Below are positions 23,413 through 23,687 of a DNA stretch of 23,687 nt, piece after piece; position 1 is the first letter of the stretch; each line of letters opens with the position of its first letter. The translations under genes were made by a program, and so were the position numbers. The stretch is from an uncultured Planctomycetaceae bacterium (GTDB lineage: Bacteria > Planctomycetota > Planctomycetia > Pirellulales > UBA1268), in the NCBI GenBank assembly GCA_903949225.1, contig CAJAYZ010000568.1:1-23687 (forward strand). The letters are read 5' to 3'. The notes beneath the pieces were generated by a model that did not search any database, was not told the origin of the DNA, and was given only the letters and a program-made list of their open reading frames with translations.

Positions 23413-23687
23413 TCAACCGGGCAGACCATGCGCCACGGCGTGACGGCGGAAGGTCGGCTCATCGACAAACACTCCGGCGCGCACCAACTGCACGGCCAAG
23501 GCCTGCCCCGGCCAGCCCCAAACTGCGAGAAAGAGGTCGAAAATGTCCTCGGGGCAGCTTCCTTTCGTCTCCACGACGAGGACATGACCGTGGCGCTCGT
23601 ACGCGTTGCCGTCGATCTGCCAGCGTTCGTCCCCCCCCGGCCCCACCCACACGAACGATCCATCGGGCTCGACGAACGCCCGCTCGA
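23413..23687 (-). CDS. Hypothetical protein, C-terminal 90 residues (5' end beyond window)
   Basis: The frame is open from the right edge to the TGA at 23413. Composition is protein-like rather than the Arg/Ser/Pro-rich pattern of shadow frames: it contains FVWVGPGGDERWQIDGNAYE, then HGHVLVVETKGSCPEDIFDL, then WGWPGQALAVQLVRAGVFVD. No family is recognised. VVETKG and CPED suggest a compact soluble domain. A GTG at 23652 could start a 79-aa protein, but the preceding eleven codons (ending DGSF) look equally coding, so the real start is probably outside. It is upstream of and in the same direction as the TPR gene, with 193 nt between them and no clear promoter. Confidence 0.6.
   Translation of the reverse strand, partial: ERAFVEPDGSFVWVGPGGDERWQIDGNAYERHGHVLVVETKGSCPEDIFDLFLAVWGWPGQALAVQLVRAGVFVDEPTFRRHAVAHGLPG

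Noticed and set aside
1..23687. CRISPR arrays, tRNA or rRNA genes, insertion sequences, riboswitches
   Set aside because: No evenly spaced direct repeats, cloverleaf-like sequence, transposase motif or known aptamer pattern was seen on either strand by reading; a covariance-model scan would be decisive for RNA genes.

Overview
The window is about 65-70% GC by eye, shows strong third-position G/C bias, and is gene-dense. The protein content points to a planctomycete, probably of the Pirellulales/Pirellulaceae type. Signs are the small CxMC-type lipoprotein, the TPR protein with an acidic low-complexity tail, a secretin with a long coiled N-terminal region, a leucyl-tRNA synthetase with a clade-style insertion, and a cyanobacterial/plant-type ADP-glucose pyrophosphorylase. 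The taxonomic call is inference from family resemblance; there is no rRNA in the window. I see no tRNA, insertion sequence, phage gene or CRISPR array, so this looks like ordinary chromosome.

Layout. 1-3756 (minus strand): a three-gene run with an Aas-like acyl-adenylating ligase, a GH2-like protein without recognisable catalytic residues (ATGA overlap with the ligase gene), and a ThiF/MoeB-type E1-like enzyme that runs off the left edge. 3810-3838: overlapping divergent promoter-like elements. 3872-8136 (plus): leuS, then glgC with its own promoter. 8163-11420 (minus): DEAD-box RNA helicase, family-4 uracil-DNA glycosylase and a short lipoprotein. 11593-15367 (minus): sdhC-sdhA-sdhB, a Bacillus/Wolinella-type succinate dehydrogenase with a single di-heme cytochrome b anchor. 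15406-15475: two back-to-back sigma70-like promoters. 15515-17317 (plus): a PAS-GAF-receiver protein with a degenerate histidine-kinase dimerisation segment and no ATPase domain. 17318-17536: a repeat- and dyad-rich intergenic region. 17543-20425 (plus): an orphan secretin. 20508-20903 (plus): a DUF423 membrane protein that overlaps tail-to-tail with a uronate-isomerase-like hydrolase (20882-22183, minus). 22234-22299: two perfect inverted repeats. 22311-23219 (minus): a secreted TPR protein. 23413-right edge (minus): a 5'-truncated unknown gene.

Functionally, the sdh operon and the sensor-like protein share a promoter region, so redox or carbon-status control of respiration is a reasonable hypothesis. 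leuS, the helicase and UDG are housekeeping genes, and glgC implies glycogen or other ADP-glucose chemistry. The least explained unit is the acyl ligase / GH2-like pseudoenzyme / E1-like run at the left end. The two edge genes (1-1026 and 23413-23687) were read directly from the reverse complement because no stop or start codon closes them inside the window.
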